64,000 bases of DNA. Source: JBIICI01 sp044238935 (GTDB taxonomy: Bacteria > Pseudomonadota > Alphaproteobacteria > Micavibrionales > Micavibrionaceae). The stretch's first letter is position 1; each line of letters opens with the position of its first letter. The stretch is taken from assembly GCA_044238935.1 (NCBI GenBank), contig JBIICI010000003.1, forward strand, positions 1 through 64,000, given 5' to 3'. Position numbers and translations under genes: made by a program. Shown one piece after another: positions 44,814 to 55,025 of the stretch. The notes beneath the pieces are model-generated. The model saw only the letters and a program-made list of their open reading frames with translations. It was not told the DNA's origin and made no database searches.

Positions 44814-46395
44814 TTTTCTCTTCACAACAATCACTGAACTCTCAGGCAAAGACCGCACAGACGGTGTATCACCGTTACTAAACATGGCGCGTACAATGGG
44901 GATAAACCCCTTGGATTCAGGTGCACCTGTGCATGATACAATATGGCTATCCCCTTTATTTGTCAGCACGCATGAAAAAACCACCAATCGTGGGATTGCA
45001 AAAACAGGTAGCGTATACGGCACGCGTGAATTTTTCAAACTTGATCCTGATATTAGCACAGGCGATGATGCCCTAGATTCTGAACATTTGCGCTATTTCA
45101 CGGCACAAGCCAAAGAGGCTGGAATTAATGTATTAGGCGATTTGGTTTTAAACCATGTGGCCTCTGATCATCCTGCATTTTTAGAAGAATACCATAAGAT
45201 AAAAGAGATCAAAGAGAAATCAAAAAACATTGAAATCATTGTAAAAAATGGGTCAGTTACCGGCTTGCGCTATCAATACCCAGAACAAACAGAGCCTCAG
45301 ATTCTTGACCTAAAATTCAAATATCACACAGGTGATTTAAATGATCCTGATTGCATTAACAAAGCAGACTTCCTAACATTATATCAAGATGGATCTTTGG
45401 GACAAACATGGGCGGATGTTGCAAAAATCAACTATGAATCCCAAGCTGCCCGCGATTATTTTATAGGCACGAATGAGAAAAAAGGATTATGGCGTCAAGT
45501 CATTGATTGGCATTTAAACCATGGATTCAACGGATTCCGCTGTGATGCGGCCTATAAAATCCCCCAATTTGTGTGGAAAGATTTAATTGATTACACACGC
45601 AACCATTCCCCCCATAAAAATGAAAATGCGATTTACCTAGCAGAAACATTGGGTGGGAAAAAAGAAGATTATGATACAAATCTAAAAGATACCGGTTTTA
45701 ATCTGGGCATGAGTATGATTTATGACTGGAACTTGCGCGAAGGATGGCCAGCCAATGAAATCCAAAACATGACAGAAATTACCGCAGGCGCAGCCGTTAC
45801 AACGGATAATCATGATTGCATATCGTCTTTGTTCAATAATATTGCGGAAATGTTCAAACGCCATTCGATTCCACAAGCCGACCTTTTAAAAACAACAGCA
45901 CAGGCTTGTGTACGAAACTACGCTCTTTCTGCGATCCTCTCCACCACGACATGCATGGAAAATGGTTGGCAATATGGGTTACCTGCCTCCTCTGTTTTTA
46001 AAGAAGAAAATACAAATCTATATGGTATTCGCCAGCAACAAGCCCATGAGCGCAGTGATTTAGATCATTCCGCAAACATGTCGCGTGCGATTTGGGAAAT
46101 CAATAACTTTAAAGATCAGCTTTGGCAGAAATATCAATCTGTTCCACAATTTCTATCAGCAAAGGAAATTGCACCGCATGTCATTCAATATGAATGCAAA
46201 TTATATAATCCTGAAACAAAGCAGGAAAAAGGCAAACTGATTGTGCTTGCCAATGAAAAACCTGAATTTGATGCAGATCGTAAGATGGATATTGACAATG
46301 AAGAGGCCATTTTTAACCTAAAGGGATTATTTAAAGTTTACTATAAACCCCTAACCCCTGCACCCAGTTCAGCACCAACGCCATCTTATAATTGA
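44773..46395 (+). CDS. GH13 alpha-amylase-family enzyme
   Basis: The 540-residue protein has the four conserved GH13 regions: GDLVLNH (122-128), GFRCDAA with nucleophile D258 (254-260), YLAETLG with acid/base E291, and TTDNHD with the transition-state Asp (343-348). The barrel, inserts and C-terminal domain fit a cytoplasmic enzyme; no signal peptide is seen. It could hydrolyse or transfer glucosyl or maltosyl units. Subfamily and substrate cannot be settled from motifs; it does not look like GlgE. Overlap with the phosphatase gene suggests one pathway, for example compatible-solute or trehalose turnover. Confidence 0.82.
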   Translation: MKTPHRILHAIPRDFLFTTITELSGKDRTDGVSPLLNMARTMGINPLDSGAPVHDTIWLSPLFVSTHEKTTNRGIAKTGSVYGTREFFKLDPDISTGDDALDSEHLRYFTAQAKEAGINVLGDLVLNHVASDHPAFLEEYHKIKEIKEKSKNIEIIVKNGSVTGLRYQYPEQTEPQILDLKFKYHTGDLNDPDCINKADFLTLYQDGSLGQTWADVAKINYESQAARDYFIGTNEKKGLWRQVIDWHLNHGFNGFRCDAAYKIPQFVWKDLIDYTRNHSPHKNENAIYLAETLGGKKEDYDTNLKDTGFNLGMSMIYDWNLREGWPANEIQNMTEITAGAAVTTDNHDCISSLFNNIAEMFKRHSIPQADLLKTTAQACVRNYALSAILSTTTCMENGWQYGLPASSVFKEENTNLYGIRQQQAHERSDLDHSANMSRAIWEINNFKDQLWQKYQSVPQFLSAKEIAPHVIQYECKLYNPETKQEKGKLIVLANEKPEFDADRKMDIDNEEAIFNLKGLFKVYYKPLTPAPSSAPTPSYN

Positions 46396-46469
46396 ACAGA
46401 CCCCTTGCATTTTTATGGCTACCCCGTAAAATTAGATTTCATCGAATCAATATTTTAAGGAAAGCCCCA

Positions 46470-47867
46470 ATGTCAGAACATACGCGTATTGAAACCGATT
46501 CCATTGGTCAGATTGATGTCCCTGCGCATCGTTATTGGGGGGCGCAAACACAGCGTAGTTTAGAAAATTTTAAAATTGGCGGCGAAAAAATGCCTTGGCC
46601 GTTAATTCAGGCGCTTGCATTACAGAAAAAAGCGTCCGCCATGACCAATGTACAGCTGGGCATTTTGGATGAAAAATTGGGGCATGCGATTATCCAAGCT
46701 GCCGAAGAAGTAATTGACGGCACATTGCGCGATGAATTTCCCCTTGTTGTCTGGCAAACAGGCTCAGGCACACAAACCAATATGAATGCGAATGAGGTCA
46801 TTTCCAATCGCGCCATTGAAATTTTAGGTGGTGAGCGCGGGTCAAAAAAACCTGTTCACCCCAACGACCATGTCAATATGGGGCAATCATCCAATGACAC
46901 ATTCCCAACGGCCATGTATATTGCCGCCGCACAGCAGACCATCCATCATTTGATTCCTGCGCTACAGACACTCCATGCGGCATTGGATGAAAAAGCCAAG
47001 GCTTTTGCCTCTATTGTGAAAATTGGCCGCACGCATTTGCAAGATGCGACACCAATTACCTTAGGTCAAGAATTTTCAGGATATGCCAAACAAATTGAAT
47101 ATGGAATTATTCGGGTTCAAAACACCCTGCCCCGTATCACGGAATTGGCACAAGGCGGCACAGCCGTTGGCACAGGAATCAATTGCAAAGTGGGATTTGC
47201 AGAAAAATTTGCACAAAATATTTCAAAAATCACCGATATTGCCTTCACCAGCGCCCCGAATAAATTTGAAGCCTTGGCGGCGCATGACGCCCTTGTGGAA
47301 CTTTCGGGCGCACTCAATGTCTTGGCGGCATCTTTGATGAAAATCGCCAATGATGTGCGCTTATTAGGCTCAGGCCCCAGATGCGGTATCGGTGAAATTA
47401 AATTGCCCGAAAATGAACCCGGATCATCTATCATGCCCGGCAAAGTCAACCCCACCCAATCCGAAGCCTTGACCATGCTGTGCACCCAAGTCATGGGCAA
47501 CCATACCACCGTCACCATCGCAGGGTCACAGGGGCATTTTGAATTAAACGTCTTTAAACCTGTAATGATCTTTAATGTGTTGCAATCCATTCAATTAATC
47601 GCAGACGGCGCAAACAGCTTTACCGAAAATTGTGTAGCAGGAATCGAAGCCAACGAAGACCGTATTCATAAATTACTGCATGAAAGCCTGATGTTGGTCA
47701 CCGCCCTAAACCCCCATATTGGCTATGATAATGCTGCCAAGATCGCCAAAAAAGCCCATGCTGAAAATAGCACATTAAAGGAGGCAGGCATTGCATTGGG
47801 ATTATTAACCGCAGAACAATTTGATCAATGGATTGATCCCGTATCCATGACTAAGCCCAATGAGTGA
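46470..47867 (+). CDS. fumC: class II fumarate hydratase
   Basis: The 465-residue tetrameric enzyme hydrates fumarate to malate. It has [48 protein letters not shown] and the lyase signature [13 protein letters not shown]. The start is ATG at 46470 ([13 protein letters not shown]) with AAGGA upstream; the longer frame from 46392 overlaps the GH13 end and adds 26 unrelated residues. It overlaps the next small gene by 8 bp. Confidence 0.96.
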   Translation: MSEHTRIETDSIGQIDVPAHRYWGAQTQRSLENFKIGGEKMPWPLIQALALQKKASAMTNVQLGILDEKLGHAIIQAAEEVIDGTLRDEFPLVVWQTGSGTQTNMNANEVISNRAIEILGGERGSKKPVHPNDHVNMGQSSNDTFPTAMYIAAAQQTIHHLIPALQTLHAALDEKAKAFASIVKIGRTHLQDATPITLGQEFSGYAKQIEYGIIRVQNTLPRITELAQGGTAVGTGINCKVGFAEKFAQNISKITDIAFTSAPNKFEALAAHDALVELSGALNVLAASLMKIANDVRLLGSGPRCGIGEIKLPENEPGSSIMPGKVNPTQSEALTMLCTQVMGNHTTVTIAGSQGHFELNVFKPVMIFNVLQSIQLIADGANSFTENCVAGIEANEDRIHKLLHESLMLVTALNPHIGYDNAAKIAKKAHAENSTLKEAGIALGLLTAEQFDQWIDPVSMTKPNE

Positions 47868-48087
47868 TCATAAAATTATTGAGTATCCCAATAAAAAACG
47901 CTCCATCTGTATCGCAGGTCACCAAACCAGCCTGAGTATCGAAGATCCGTTTTGGGATATTATCAAAAAAATAGCCGAAGAGCAGAATTTATCTCTTAAT
48001 CAATTTATTACACAAATTGATGATCAGACAACGGGGAATTTATCCAGCGCATTGCGGATTATGGCTTTGAAATATACACAGAAATAA
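47860..48087 (+). CDS. ribbon-helix-helix domain protein (RHH_4)
   Basis: The 75-residue protein has the pattern [42 protein letters not shown] and [12 protein letters not shown], characteristic of the RHH_4 family of alphaproteobacteria. Such proteins are probably DNA-binding dimers. It overlaps fumC by 8 bp, an association seen in related genomes, though its target is unknown. Confidence 0.82.
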   Translation: MSDHKIIEYPNKKRSICIAGHQTSLSIEDPFWDIIKKIAEEQNLSLNQFITQIDDQTTGNLSSALRIMALKYTQK

Positions 48088-48092
48088 GCGTT

Positions 48093-48725
48093 TTACAATC
48101 GATCTTGCATTTCATAAAAAGCGGGATTCTCAGGGGAAACCTTGAATTTCAATCTTTTTAATAAACGATTCCCCTCATTTGAGGTGGCAATAGCGCAAAC
48201 TTGGATAATACGATTTTCAGGGACAGATTCGGTATGAATATGATGATGATGAGATCCCGTCGTTCGATAATATAACCCATAACGGGCTTTTTTTGCACAA
48301 TCAATCAAATAAGGCAGCGCCAAGCTGTGGCGATAGGATTCACGCATGCTAATGCCTGAAATATACCAATAATCAGGTGTTAAGGGGTTTTCATGCTCCT
48401 TAATCCCTGTTTGAATAATGGCGCGTGACATATCCTCTTCTTCTGCGCGTTTATGCATTAAATCAAAATAAAAATCTTTGGAAATCGGATAAATGCCAAT
48501 ACCGCCGATATGATTATCAATCATCCGATTTTGCAGTAAATCATTTTTGAAAATACATAAAGAACCATGGGGATAGGTGCTCCACCATTCATGCAATTTT
48601 TCAAAAACGATATTATCTTCCCCATAAACAATTTCGTTGAACGCCCATAATTCACGCAATTCATCTTCTTTAAGAGGGCGAACACTGTATAATTCCTCTG
48701 GGTTTTTGGATCGATTTTGTGTCAT
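48093..48725 (-). CDS. GNAT-like protein, tandem paralogue 1
   Basis: The 210-residue protein has the N-terminal block YSVRPLKEDELRELWAFNEIVYGEDNI and a central IGGIGIYPISKDFYFDL resembling the beta4 strand of GNAT folds; SGISMRESYRHSLALPYLI may be the acetyl-CoA loop region. It is clearly homologous to the next gene, with which it overlaps by 4 bp. A histidine run (GSHHHHIHTES, near residues 157-167) is absent from the paralogue. N-acyltransferase function is likely but the substrate is unknown. Confidence 0.65.
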   Translation of the reverse strand: MTQNRSKNPEELYSVRPLKEDELRELWAFNEIVYGEDNIVFEKLHEWWSTYPHGSLCIFKNDLLQNRMIDNHIGGIGIYPISKDFYFDLMHKRAEEEDMSRAIIQTGIKEHENPLTPDYWYISGISMRESYRHSLALPYLIDCAKKARYGLYYRTTGSHHHHIHTESVPENRIIQVCAIATSNEGNRLLKRLKFKVSPENPAFYEMQDRL

Positions 48726-49318
48726 TTATCGTTTGTTCCATGATGATTTGAATAGGTATAAAAGCTAGGGTCATGTGGTGATGATAAAAAATTCATTCTA
48801 TTCAACAACTTCTTTCCTTCCTTCGTGCTTGCATAGGCGCAATAAGAGACATTTAAGTGATTTGAGTTTTTGTGATCTAATCCAAATATTTTCTTTTTGG
48901 TATTTTCCAATAAATACATCAACGCCATTGAATGACGATGCCCTTCGCGAATATTAATGCCTGATAAATACCAAAAATCTTTTTTAGAATGATCCGCATG
49001 CTCTATTAAGGCTTGGCGGATAATATCGGCTGTTAACGCATTTTCATCTAATTCTTTGTGGTACATTGATTGATAAAAATCATATGTAACAGGAAACACC
49101 CCAATACCACCAATATAATTTTCAATATCATCGCTCAATAAATTATTATTAAAAATACTTGGAAATCCTTGCGGATAGGCATCATACCAGCTTTTTAAAA
49201 GATCATAATCAATATTATCTTCTCCATACGCAACCTCATCAAATTGCCATATCGCATAAAGCTCTTCGGGTTTTAGGGTACGAACAGTATATTTTTCTTC
49301 GGGATGCGTATTGCGCAT
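48722..49318 (-). CDS. GNAT-like protein, tandem paralogue 2
   Basis: The 198-residue paralogue of the gene at 48093 matches it throughout: YTVRTLKPEELYAIWQFDEVAYGEDNI, IGGIGVFPVTYDFY, YLSGINIREGHRHSMALMYLL and YCAYASTKEGKKLLNRM. It is first of the two-gene unit. No family-specific name can be given. The pair lies between convergent fumC-RHH and the proS operon. Confidence 0.65.
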   Translation of the reverse strand: MRNTHPEEKYTVRTLKPEELYAIWQFDEVAYGEDNIDYDLLKSWYDAYPQGFPSIFNNNLLSDDIENYIGGIGVFPVTYDFYQSMYHKELDENALTADIIRQALIEHADHSKKDFWYLSGINIREGHRHSMALMYLLENTKKKIFGLDHKNSNHLNVSYCAYASTKEGKKLLNRMNFLSSPHDPSFYTYSNHHGTNDK

Positions 49319-49400
49319 AAAGATTGCTAAGCCCTTTTAAAGTCATCTTTTACAATTTTGATTATAAAAGACGATCCTTAATTTTTAGTCAAATGGTCTT

Positions 49401-50681
49401 TTAAAATCTTGCAATAAAATCAGAAAGGCTGATCTCAGATACATCACCGCTTTTACGGTTTTTAACTTCAATCACATTATTTTCCAATGCTTTTTTACCA
49501 ACCGTGACGCGATAGGGCAAACCAATCAAATCACTATCCGAAAATTTTGCCCCTGCGCGCACTTTTTCGCGGTCATCATATAAAACCTCAATGCCTGATT
49601 TTAGCAATGTTTCATAAATCGCATCGACCTTTTGAATATCATTTGCATCTTGAACCAATGACACCAAATGCACTTGATAGGGGGCGATTTGTGTTGGCCA
49701 GATCATGCCACTTTCATCATGGCACGCCTCCACCACAGCGCCGATAAGGCGGGATGTCCCAATACCGTAACAGCCCATATAAATTTGATCTTGGTGCTGT
49801 CCTTGCTCATCTTGATACCCCAATTTAAAGGCCGATGAAAAGCGTGTCATTAATTTAAAAATATTGGCTGTTTCAATGGCTTTTGTTTGCTCAAAATGCT
49901 TACCGCCACATTTGGGGCATGTATGATTCAAATCATCCATAATTTCCACATTGACCGCTGTCCCACAATCTTGGCAAATATGAATAATATCCTCCCCTGC
50001 CTCTGTCACCGTTTGGAATTCATGGGAATATTTCGAAAATGCTCCACCAGAGGCATAGGTGAAATAGCTAATCTCTTTTAATCCACAGCGTTCTAAAACA
50101 TTCCAATAGGCTTGGGTCGCTTCGTCATAATAATCATCCAAATCCTCCACTGTTTTATGAAAGGAATACATATCCTTCATACGAAATTCACGCCCGCGTA
50201 AAACACCTGATTTTGCGCGTTTTTCATTGCGATATTTTGTTTGAATTTGAAACACAGAAACAGGCAAATCGCGATAGGAATTGACAAAATTACCCACCAA
50301 CGGGGTGATAATTTCCTCATGCGTTGCGCCCAAACAAAGATCACGGTCACCTGCGCCTTTAAATTTGAACATGACTTCATCCATGTCATTCCAACGATCC
50401 GTTTGATCCCATGGGTCACGCGGCTGTAAGGCAGGCATCAAAACCTCTTGAGAGCGCACACGCCCCATTTCCTCACGCACAATTTGCTCAATTTTCGACA
50501 AAGTCCGTAACCCCAAAGGTAAATAAGAATAAACCCCTGCAGATAATTTCCGGACAAACCCTGCCTTCAACAGCAATTTTGCATTGATACTATCCTCATC
50601 CGCCGCCGCATCCTTTGTTGTTGTGGCGAACAAATCCGACTGACGCATCCCCAGCGCCCCATATTGATTAAACTGCATCAT
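49401..50681 (-). CDS. proS: prolyl-tRNA synthetase, zinc-ribbon type
   Basis: The 426-residue class II synthetase charges tRNA-Pro. Motif 1 lies near EEMGRVRSQEVLMPALQP, motif 2 near QIQTKYRNEKRAKSGVLRGREF and motif 3 near YMGCYGIGTSRL. The editing INS domain of long bacterial ProS is absent. In its place is a short zinc-ribbon-like segment with C236-x2-C239 and C255-x2-C258. Length fits the short alphaproteobacterial form, but this cysteine ribbon and the flanking sequence remind me of ProS from Patescibacteria. Last gene of the lysA-ribBA-nusB-proS series. Confidence 0.93.
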   Translation of the reverse strand: MMQFNQYGALGMRQSDLFATTTKDAAADEDSINAKLLLKAGFVRKLSAGVYSYLPLGLRTLSKIEQIVREEMGRVRSQEVLMPALQPRDPWDQTDRWNDMDEVMFKFKGAGDRDLCLGATHEEIITPLVGNFVNSYRDLPVSVFQIQTKYRNEKRAKSGVLRGREFRMKDMYSFHKTVEDLDDYYDEATQAYWNVLERCGLKEISYFTYASGGAFSKYSHEFQTVTEAGEDIIHICQDCGTAVNVEIMDDLNHTCPKCGGKHFEQTKAIETANIFKLMTRFSSAFKLGYQDEQGQHQDQIYMGCYGIGTSRLIGAVVEACHDESGMIWPTQIAPYQVHLVSLVQDANDIQKVDAIYETLLKSGIEVLYDDREKVRAGAKFSDSDLIGLPYRVTVGKKALENNVIEVKNRKSGDVSEISLSDFIARF

Positions 50682-50710
50682 TTATCTTTCTATTTCTCAG
50701 ACTCAAAAAC

Positions 50711-51184
50711 TTACCGTACAATTTTTTTAAACTCATCAAGCATGCCATTGATTAATTTTGCTTCGGCTGTATCAAAAAATGCCATGGTTACATTTAAATA
50801 ATCACTGATAATCAAGGGCGCGTCAATATCATCATGCGCCATCAATTCATAAAAAGCACAATATAAAACAGACATTAGCAAGCTTTCAGGATTTTTTCCC
50901 TGCAAGCGGTCTTCGATCATCATATCCAAATCGGCGCTGCGTGATTCGACCCCTTTTACAATACGGCTGAATAAAATGGGTTCAGGGATAATCATATCAG
51001 GATCCCCTGCATCAACGATTTCACCGAAACGATAGGCGATAAATTCGCGCACCACAATATCGGCCTTTTGGTTATTTAATAAACATTGATACACAGCCTG
51101 CACTGCATAGAGGCGTGCGGCGGCATTGCGTGCTTTTTTAGAACTTTTGGCAGCCTGTTCGCTGATTTCTTTGGGAAGTGTCAT
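50711..51184 (-). CDS. nusB: transcription antitermination factor NusB
   Basis: The 157-residue all-helical RNA-binding protein of rRNA antitermination starts with a basic N-terminus and contains ARLYAVQAVYQCLL, FSRIVKGVESRSADLDMMIE, LLMSVLYCAFYELMAHDDIDAPLIISDYLNVTMAFF (catalogue residues spread over 95-135) and NGMLDEFKKIV. Usually ribH stands between ribBA and nusB; here nusB follows ribBA directly after 24 bp. Confidence 0.92.
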   Translation of the reverse strand: MTLPKEISEQAAKSSKKARNAAARLYAVQAVYQCLLNNQKADIVVREFIAYRFGEIVDAGDPDMIIPEPILFSRIVKGVESRSADLDMMIEDRLQGKNPESLLMSVLYCAFYELMAHDDIDAPLIISDYLNVTMAFFDTAEAKLINGMLDEFKKIVR

Positions 51185-51208
51185 AGCATTATAATCTTTA
51201 TATGTATC

Positions 51209-52270
51209 TTAAAATTCTTGGGTCGCCATAATTTTCAAACCATAGCCTTCCAAACCAATAACTGATTTTGGTGTATTTGTCAGCAAAATCATTTCATGAA
51301 TGCCTAATGCCTTTAAAATCTGGGCGCCCACCCCATATTGACGCAATGCGGCGTCCTGATTTTGCGGTAAGATAGGCATCATAGAATCGCTGGCATTGCG
51401 AATAATGACAATCACGCCTGATTCAAAATTCTCAAGCGCATGCACGGCATCTTGAATACGGTTTTCTGTACCGCCTAAGCAATCCTTGATTAGATTCAAT
51501 GCGTGCATACGCACCGCAATGGGTTTTTCAGCAGGAATCGTCCCTTTGATCAACGCAATATGTTCCGTTCCTGTGATAGAATCACGAAAAACCTTAAGGT
51601 CAAAGACTTCACCATTGCTATGTGTAAAAGGCATCGATGAGATAAGCTCTACCAAGCTTTCTGTTTGGGATCGAAAGGCGATTAAATCCGCGATTGTACC
51701 AATTTTCAATCCATGTTTTTGGGCATAAGGAATTAAATCATGCAGGCGCGCCATGCTGCCATCATCATTCATAATCTCACAAATCACCCCTGCGGGGCGA
51801 AGTCCTGCCAAAATGGCAAGATCCACGGCGGCTTCGGTATGACCTGCGCGCACCAAAACGCCGCCTTGTCTAGCGCGTAAGGGAAAAACATGACCGGGTG
51901 TAACAATATCATGGGGCTGCACATCAACACGAATGGCCGTTTGAATAGTATGGGCACGATCCGCAGCGGAAATGCCCGTGGTCACGCCATGCCGTGCCTC
52001 AATCGAAACGGTAAAGGCCGTGTGAAAGACCGTGCCATTATGGGGAGTCATCATGGGTAAATTTAATCGATCAATCAAATCGCCCTGCATCGCCAAGCAA
52101 ATTAATCCGCGCCCTTCGCGTGCCATAAAATTAATCATATCAGGCGTCGCAAATTGAGCAGGAATCACCAAGTCCCCTTCATTTTCGCGATCTTCATCAT
52201 CAACCAAGATAATCATGCGCCCATTGCGCATATCGTCGATCAACTCAAGCGGTGATGAAAAGACAGACAT
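51209..52270 (-). CDS. ribBA: 3,4-dihydroxy-2-butanone 4-phosphate synthase with degenerate RibA domain
   Basis: Residues 1-205 are a complete Rib[27 protein letters not shown], the [13 protein letters not shown] loop and [11 protein letters not shown]. They make the four-carbon riboflavin precursor from ribulose 5-phosphate. Residues about 210-353 correspond to GTP cyclohydrolase II, but the zinc-binding cysteine cluster is lost: the region after VRMH reads [15 protein letters not shown] instead of the CLTGDVFGSLRCDC-like sequence. This half should be inactive, as in the RibBX proteins of other alphaproteobacteria. ribH does not follow it. Confidence 0.92.
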   Translation of the reverse strand: MSVFSSPLELIDDMRNGRMIILVDDEDRENEGDLVIPAQFATPDMINFMAREGRGLICLAMQGDLIDRLNLPMMTPHNGTVFHTAFTVSIEARHGVTTGISAADRAHTIQTAIRVDVQPHDIVTPGHVFPLRARQGGVLVRAGHTEAAVDLAILAGLRPAGVICEIMNDDGSMARLHDLIPYAQKHGLKIGTIADLIAFRSQTESLVELISSMPFTHSNGEVFDLKVFRDSITGTEHIALIKGTIPAEKPIAVRMHALNLIKDCLGGTENRIQDAVHALENFESGVIVIIRNASDSMMPILPQNQDAALRQYGVGAQILKALGIHEMILLTNTPKSVIGLEGYGLKIMATQEF

Positions 52271-52295
52271 GGTTTATAAAATTCCTTTATTTTAT

Positions 52296-53519
52296 TTAAA
52301 CAACCAAATCGCTGTTCATTAAGTCTTCGATATTCTGACGATGACGGCTCAGCTTTGCTACCCCTTGTGATAAGATCACTTCGGCAGGCATAGGGCGAAT
52401 ATTATAGCTGTTGGCCATTACAAACCCATACGCCCCTGCACAGCCAATTGCGATCAAATCCCCTGTAACCAAAGGGGGCAAGGCGCGGTCTTTTGCAAAC
52501 ATATCCCCTGTTTCACAAACAGGCCCCACAATATCATAAGACATCAACATATCCGTTCCCGCATCGTCAACCTTAACAATCGGGTGATACGCATCATACA
52601 AAGCCGGACGAATCAAATCATTCATCCCTGCATCTAAAATAACAAAAGGACGGTGATCTGTGTCTTGTTTAATATAAATTATTTTTGTGAGTAACGTTCC
52701 ACATTCCGCACTCAAAAAACGCCCCGGTTCTAAAACAATCTCAACATTCATATCGGAAAATAAAGATTCAATCATTTCCGCATAGGCTGAAATAGGAGCA
52801 TGGTGATTGTTTTGCAGATAATCAATGCCTAAACCACCACCTAAATCCACAACGGGCACAACATATCCACGCGCGCGTAAGGATATGATAAAATCTTTGA
52901 CTGCTCCAAACGCCTCAGTAAAGGGGGCAATATCCAAAATTTGTGATCCAATATGCACACTGATCCCACGCGTATCTAAATACGGGGATTGATGAGCGAT
53001 TTCGTATAAATCCTCAATCCGTGTGGCGGTTAATCCAAATTTATTTTCTGATTTTCCAGTGGTAATTTTGGCATGGGTTTTGGCATCGACATTGGGATTT
53101 AATCGAAACGCCACGGGCGCAATCTTATTTTTAGCTTTGGCAATATTTTCAATAACTGCCAGCTCAACGCTGGATTCGACATTAATTTGTTTAATCCCAT
53201 AATCCAATGCCAAAGCAATTTCATCCGCTGTTTTTCCAACGCCTGAAAAGACAATTTTATCAGCGGGAAAGCCTGCCTTAATTGCTTTTAACAGCTCCCC
53301 CCCCGATACAATATCGGCGCCACATCCATTTTTTGCCAAAAATGATAAAATAGTAATATTATTATTAGCCTTACACGCATAGGCAATTTGAGGGCGCAGC
53401 GATGAAAAAGCCCCACGCAATTGCTGTAATTTATGCTGAATCACATCCAAATCATACACATAAACAGGCGTGCCATATTGGACGGCAATGTCTGAAAAAA
53501 TTGCATTTTTATTCATCAT
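52296..53519 (-). CDS. lysA: diaminopimelate decarboxylase
   Basis: The 407-residue fold-III PLP enzyme makes L-lysine from meso-DAP. The PLP lysine is in YACKANNN; HIGSQI, DLGGGLGIDY, EPGRFLSAECGTLLT, and the active-site Cys in GPVCETGDMFA are present. The start ATG overlaps the upstream lipoprotein gene by 11 bp; the order lptM-lysA is widespread in proteobacteria. It is 25 bp upstream of ribBA. Confidence 0.96.
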   Translation of the reverse strand: MMNKNAIFSDIAVQYGTPVYVYDLDVIQHKLQQLRGAFSSLRPQIAYACKANNNITILSFLAKNGCGADIVSGGELLKAIKAGFPADKIVFSGVGKTADEIALALDYGIKQINVESSVELAVIENIAKAKNKIAPVAFRLNPNVDAKTHAKITTGKSENKFGLTATRIEDLYEIAHQSPYLDTRGISVHIGSQILDIAPFTEAFGAVKDFIISLRARGYVVPVVDLGGGLGIDYLQNNHHAPISAYAEMIESLFSDMNVEIVLEPGRFLSAECGTLLTKIIYIKQDTDHRPFVILDAGMNDLIRPALYDAYHPIVKVDDAGTDMLMSYDIVGPVCETGDMFAKDRALPPLVTGDLIAIGCAGAYGFVMANSYNIRPMPAEVILSQGVAKLSRHRQNIEDLMNSDLVV

Positions 53520-53667
53520 GACTTACTTCTTTAGGATAGGATTGGGGGAAATTTGTTTTTGAATCTGGATATTGCAATTTCGAAGGTTTCACACCACAAG
53601 CCCCTAATCCACATAAAAGAGCAAACATCAAGACAAGCGCACAATAAGATTTATAACGGATAGACAT
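53509..53667 (-). CDS. LptM-like small lipoprotein
   Basis: With start at ATG 53665-53667 the protein has 52 residues. It has a basic N-terminus (MSIRYKSY), a hydrophobic h-region (CALVLMFALLCGLGAC) ending in lipobox LGAC, and a proline/tyrosine-rich tail (LQYPDSKTNFPQSYP) as in LptM/YifL proteins. These stabilise the LPS translocon LptDE. A longer frame to 53700 is less likely because the signal peptide would be 11 residues too long. It overlaps lysA. Confidence 0.78.
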   Translation of the reverse strand: MSIRYKSYCALVLMFALLCGLGACGVKPSKLQYPDSKTNFPQSYPKEVSHDE

Positions 53668-53777
53668 AAAAGGATCTTTTAGCAAAGTTTTATTAATCAT
53701 TTATAGGCACAATATAAACAGTATAATATAAAAATCAAACAAAATCACAATGACGTCAATGAGCTCAATATAATCCA

Positions 53778-55025
53778 ATGACTGATAAATTAAAAACACC
53801 CGAAACACTTACGCAAAAACAATTGGATGAAATTGTTACCAGTCACAATGATTTCCGCCTAGGCAAATCAGGTGGACGCCGTGCCCTGCTAAAACGTGTT
53901 AATATGTCAGGCCTGTCATTAAAGGGTAAAGACATGCGACAGGCTGATTTCACGGGCTGTGATATGAGTAATATGGATTTATCAGACGCCAATTTTCAAG
54001 AAGCCTCTTTATACGCCTGTATTTTTACAGATGCGAATTTAAACAATACCAGCTTTGTGCGTGCAGATATGCGTGGCGCCAGAATCGACAGTGCCAATCT
54101 TTCTGGCGCAAACTTACAATCGGCTGATTTACGCAGTGGCGGCCTGTCCACAGATGGTCAATTTGGTGCAGTGCAAAATGTTAATTTCAAAGGCGCAAAT
54201 CTTTCCGGAGCGCGTTTATCAGGGATATTAGCCAACAACGCCGATTTCAGCGATGCCATCCTATCCAAAGCGAATTTAGAAGGCGCCGATTTACGAAACG
54301 CATCCTTTAATGGCGCAGACATGACCGAAGTTGAGGTCAAAGACGCGAAATTAAAAGGCGCACGAATGAAAGATACAATTTTAATGGGCGTTATCTTTGA
54401 TGCCGTTCATCGACAAGATCTTGACCTCAGCGAATCCATCACAGATGCCAATGTTGGTCAATCCATCGACAAGCTCAAAACCCCCCTATCTGATTTGATA
54501 AAAGAACACAGATCATGGGTATCCAGCGTCGGAAAAACAGGGAAGGCGTTGGATTTAAGCGGATATGATTTACGATCCACCCTCAGCCTATCTGGTGAAA
54601 GATTAACAGCCTTAAAAGCAGTTGGCGCCAAATTTTTTGGCATGGACATGACCAAAGTCCAATTGCAAAGTACGCTGTTGGCAAAATCAGATTTTAGAAA
54701 CTGTTTCATGAGTGACGCCGATTTTCGGGGCTCTGATCTATCCGGTGCATTATTCAGCCACGCAGATCTGAAAAATAGCGATTTCAGCCCCCTATTTTTC
54801 GGCAGCGGCGACAATGAACGCAAACATATTTGCAACTTGTCAAAAGCCAGCTTTAAATATGCCGATGCCCGCTTTTGTGATTTTTCAAACGCCAATTTAT
54901 CGGGCGCTGATTTATCTTATGCCAATTTTTCAAACGCCAATTTACGCGGCGCTGATTTGCGTGGCGCGATTTTAAAAGATACAAATTTTGAAGGCGTACG
55001 CATGGATGATGTTTTGCAAGATTAA
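53778..55025 (+). CDS. pentapeptide-repeat protein with duplicated module
   Basis: The 415-residue protein has two blocks of A(D/N)LxX repeats, residues about 45-230 and 275-412, predicted to form right-handed quadrilateral beta-helices. Each block is introduced by a similar helical segment: LDEIVTSHNDFRLGKSGGRR ... and LSDLIKEHRSWVSSVGKTGK, so the gene arose by internal duplication. There is no signal peptide. Functions of such proteins range from gyrase protection to scaffolding; none can be chosen here. The 3' end overlaps the EAL gene convergently by 4 bp. Confidence 0.85.
   Translation: MTDKLKTPETLTQKQLDEIVTSHNDFRLGKSGGRRALLKRVNMSGLSLKGKDMRQADFTGCDMSNMDLSDANFQEASLYACIFTDANLNNTSFVRADMRGARIDSANLSGANLQSADLRSGGLSTDGQFGAVQNVNFKGANLSGARLSGILANNADFSDAILSKANLEGADLRNASFNGADMTEVEVKDAKLKGARMKDTILMGVIFDAVHRQDLDLSESITDANVGQSIDKLKTPLSDLIKEHRSWVSSVGKTGKALDLSGYDLRSTLSLSGERLTALKAVGAKFFGMDMTKVQLQSTLLAKSDFRNCFMSDADFRGSDLSGALFSHADLKNSDFSPLFFGSGDNERKHICNLSKASFKYADARFCDFSNANLSGADLSYANFSNANLRGADLRGAILKDTNFEGVRMDDVLQD

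Noticed and set aside
48775..48957. 60-codon plus frame
   Set aside because: Antisense shadow of the second GNAT-like gene.
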